A stretch of 64,000 nt of DNA from Warburgia ugandensis (lineage: Eukaryota; Streptophyta; Magnoliopsida; Canellales; Canellaceae), in contig CP141139.1 in assembly GCA_035236585.1 (NCBI GenBank), forward strand, positions 52,583,217 to 52,647,216. The letters run 5' to 3'. Positions 62,190-64,000 of this stretch are shown piece by piece. The notes beneath the pieces are model-generated. The model did not search any database. It was not told the DNA's origin and saw nothing but the letters and a program-made list of their open reading frames with translations. Position 1 is the first letter of the stretch. Every line of letters starts with the position of its first letter. The position numbers were made by a program, and so were the translations under genes.

Positions 62190-64000
62190 AAAGACAATTT
62201 AGATAAGAAATTATAATCTTTATTTTACAACTAAGAATCTATCTTAGATGAATAAATTGGATTCTGAATTAGATCTAGATGTGATGTGTATCTAGGTAGT
62301 GGAACTAAGGTGAACTAATCTAGATTGGAGTCCAATTGTGATTTGAGAAATACAAACGAATGGCTCTTTGTCTAAGGTAGGTGATGACAATTAATAATGA
62401 GCATGTTTTTGTTTTGAAATTACATATAATTATTACATTAACTTAGTATATATAAATGAATGCTATGCATATATTAGTATATCATGATTCTTGTTGAGAT
62501 ACAAATTTTATATGTGAGTGATGCACATAATGATTTCATTGGTTATCATTTTTCCATGGATGTATGATTTGACCTTGATTCAGTCATATTTTATTAACAA
62601 TAGTGATGTTCTATTATTTAGTATTCTTCCATGATCTGTGAAGTCATTAAATAGTTATTATACTTACTATTGCATATTGAGGTGTGAGAACGCCCTATTT
62701 CTATCACTCATTTTTCATGGATTTGGAGGCTTGGTGGCTAGTCCTTGAGAGACTAACCCCATGATAGGGGCAGTGCTCTAGGATGCGAGCCACAGGTACT
62801 CGTGTTTTGTACATTAGATATTTCCTCTTATTTTTTGTTTCAAGATATTAAGATTTTTGTGTGTTTGCGAATTTATGATGGGTGTTTCTTCCTAATGGAC
62901 AGTGCTAGGAGGAATTTAGGGCCGGCTACCAACCCTCTAACTTTGTAAGATGATAGACACCTGTCACGTGGAAGGGCAAATATCGTAGAGAGTGTTGTCA
63001 TGGGTAGTCCCCACTATAGTTCTGATCCTCACCCAGCAAGCCAAATGCTTAGTCTCCTTGTTCTAATGTTGATGGGGGGAGACAGTTTATAGACTCGGGA
63101 GTTGGTTATCACTGTAACATAGTGGTCCATGTATTTCTTAATGATTAATTTTATCATATTGCATGCAAGCTCTCTAGGATGAAAATTCCCTGCGCACCCA
63201 TGGCCTGACGATTCGAGGAAGATTAGTGTGAGTACTCATGACCAAAGATTCAAGTGTATGGTACACTCGTGTGACCCACATGTTAGGGTGCCCTGCATTT
63301 ATGATATGCATGTTTATATTGAGATATTCTTGAGTTTTAACTACTGTCTTGGCATATTTGTGAGCCTTGTTGATGACATGAATATTCGTTGATAGTTTAA
63401 GCTTTTTACTCTGCGATGTGGTTTTGGCATATTAATGAGCCTTAAAAGCTCAGTTGATTGGACACGTTTTCATACACGCAAATGGCGTGAGTTGCGTTGA
63501 TTTGATTTTAGCATTTTGATGTATATTTGTCATGTTTTTTAAGAACATGCAGGTGGTGTGAATGCATTGTTCAATTTTAACTTTAAAGCTTTGATGTCTT
63601 GATTATTGCATGCTAATTGGGTTTGTTTTGCATGTTAATGCTCTACCTTATCACTATTACTCTCATTATCGAGATCATCTTTTTGTTGTTTTCCATGAGA
63701 AAGTTGACATTGCATGCCCTGAGATTTTATATTTAAACTGTTCCTTTGATGTTAAATGTTCATAAAATTATTATCATTGTCGTCACCTACACAAGCATAG
63801 CTTGCTGAGGCATTGCGATGTTTTACAATGCCTCAAATACAAAGCGGGACAATAGATAAGGCAAGCAAACAAGGTGCAAGTGAGGGCATTGGCAGCCTTT
63901 AGTCGTGTACAAAGGAGATTTCAACAACGAATGTGGTTTGTTAAATCTTACCTTAAATTTTATTTATGGACTATATATTCATATGACTTACACTTTTATG
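62190..64000 (+). mobile_element. Right arm of the LTR palindrome, second part, running off the window
   Basis: It resumes with AAAGACAATTTAGAT and runs to 64000 as the inverse of about 57050-58880. It carries GTAGGTGATGACAATTAAT (62380-62398), the CTAACCCC...GGGG motif (62753-62770), CATGGGTAGTCCCCACT (63000-63016) and the hairpin (63807-63834). About 450 further bases would be needed to reach its TTACA/TCACA-type end. Confidence 0.85.
63807..63834 (+). other. Conserved LTR hairpin, copy E
   Basis: GAGGCATTG (63807-63815) pairs with CAATGCCTC (63826-63834). It is preceded by CACAAGCATAGCTTGCT. Confidence 0.75.

Overview
The window is repeat-dominated nuclear DNA of a flowering plant. It contains two recognisable host genes with plant-type introns and TATA boxes: a BAG8-like co-chaperone and a SNAP33-type SNARE. 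Around them lie plant lineages of LTR retrotransposons, LINEs and an endogenous caulimovirid. I cannot name the species from sequence alone.

Layout. 1-9048: a chromovirus-type Ty3/gypsy element with very long LTRs (5' LTR cut by the window edge, 3' LTR 6054-9048), a broken pol and little gag. 9049-12867: a decayed LTR of a related family. 12873-14215: part of another LTR on the minus strand. 14487-18710: an endogenous pararetrovirus (florendovirus/petuvirus-like) on the minus strand, heavily broken. 19038-22631: a near-complete RTE-clade LINE with a perfect 16-bp target-site duplication (TSD). 22648-36050: the gene-bearing segment, with the BAG8-like gene (24110-25362) and the SNAP33-like gene (26272-28747, 5' UTR to about 29960) as minus-strand neighbours, plus intergenic DNA with a (TC)52 microsatellite. 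36060-56612: nested retroelement remnants, namely a copia-type LTR fragment, a minus-strand gypsy pol hit by a 5'-truncated RTE tail, an Athila-like gag/protease remnant, a minus-strand LTR split by a solo LTR with TSD TCTAC, an L1-type LINE with a C-terminal RNase H, and a minus-strand Ty1/copia element. 56613-64000: a long imperfect palindrome of two head-to-head LTR copies, one arm split by a 2.28-kb solo LTR with TSD AAAGA.

The host genes have ordinary roles: the BAG protein would bind Hsp70 and calmodulin, and the Qb+Qc SNARE would act in plasma-membrane and cell-plate fusion. The SNARE gene carries a one-base deletion in exon 2 as written here, so either the assembly is wrong or this copy is inactive.

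The most interesting non-genic signal is a small hairpin present in all six long LTR copies of this chromovirus-like group. In one diverged copy the stem shows paired base changes that keep it intact, which suggests a conserved structural element. I found no wholly new gene system; the novelty here lies in repeat architecture.
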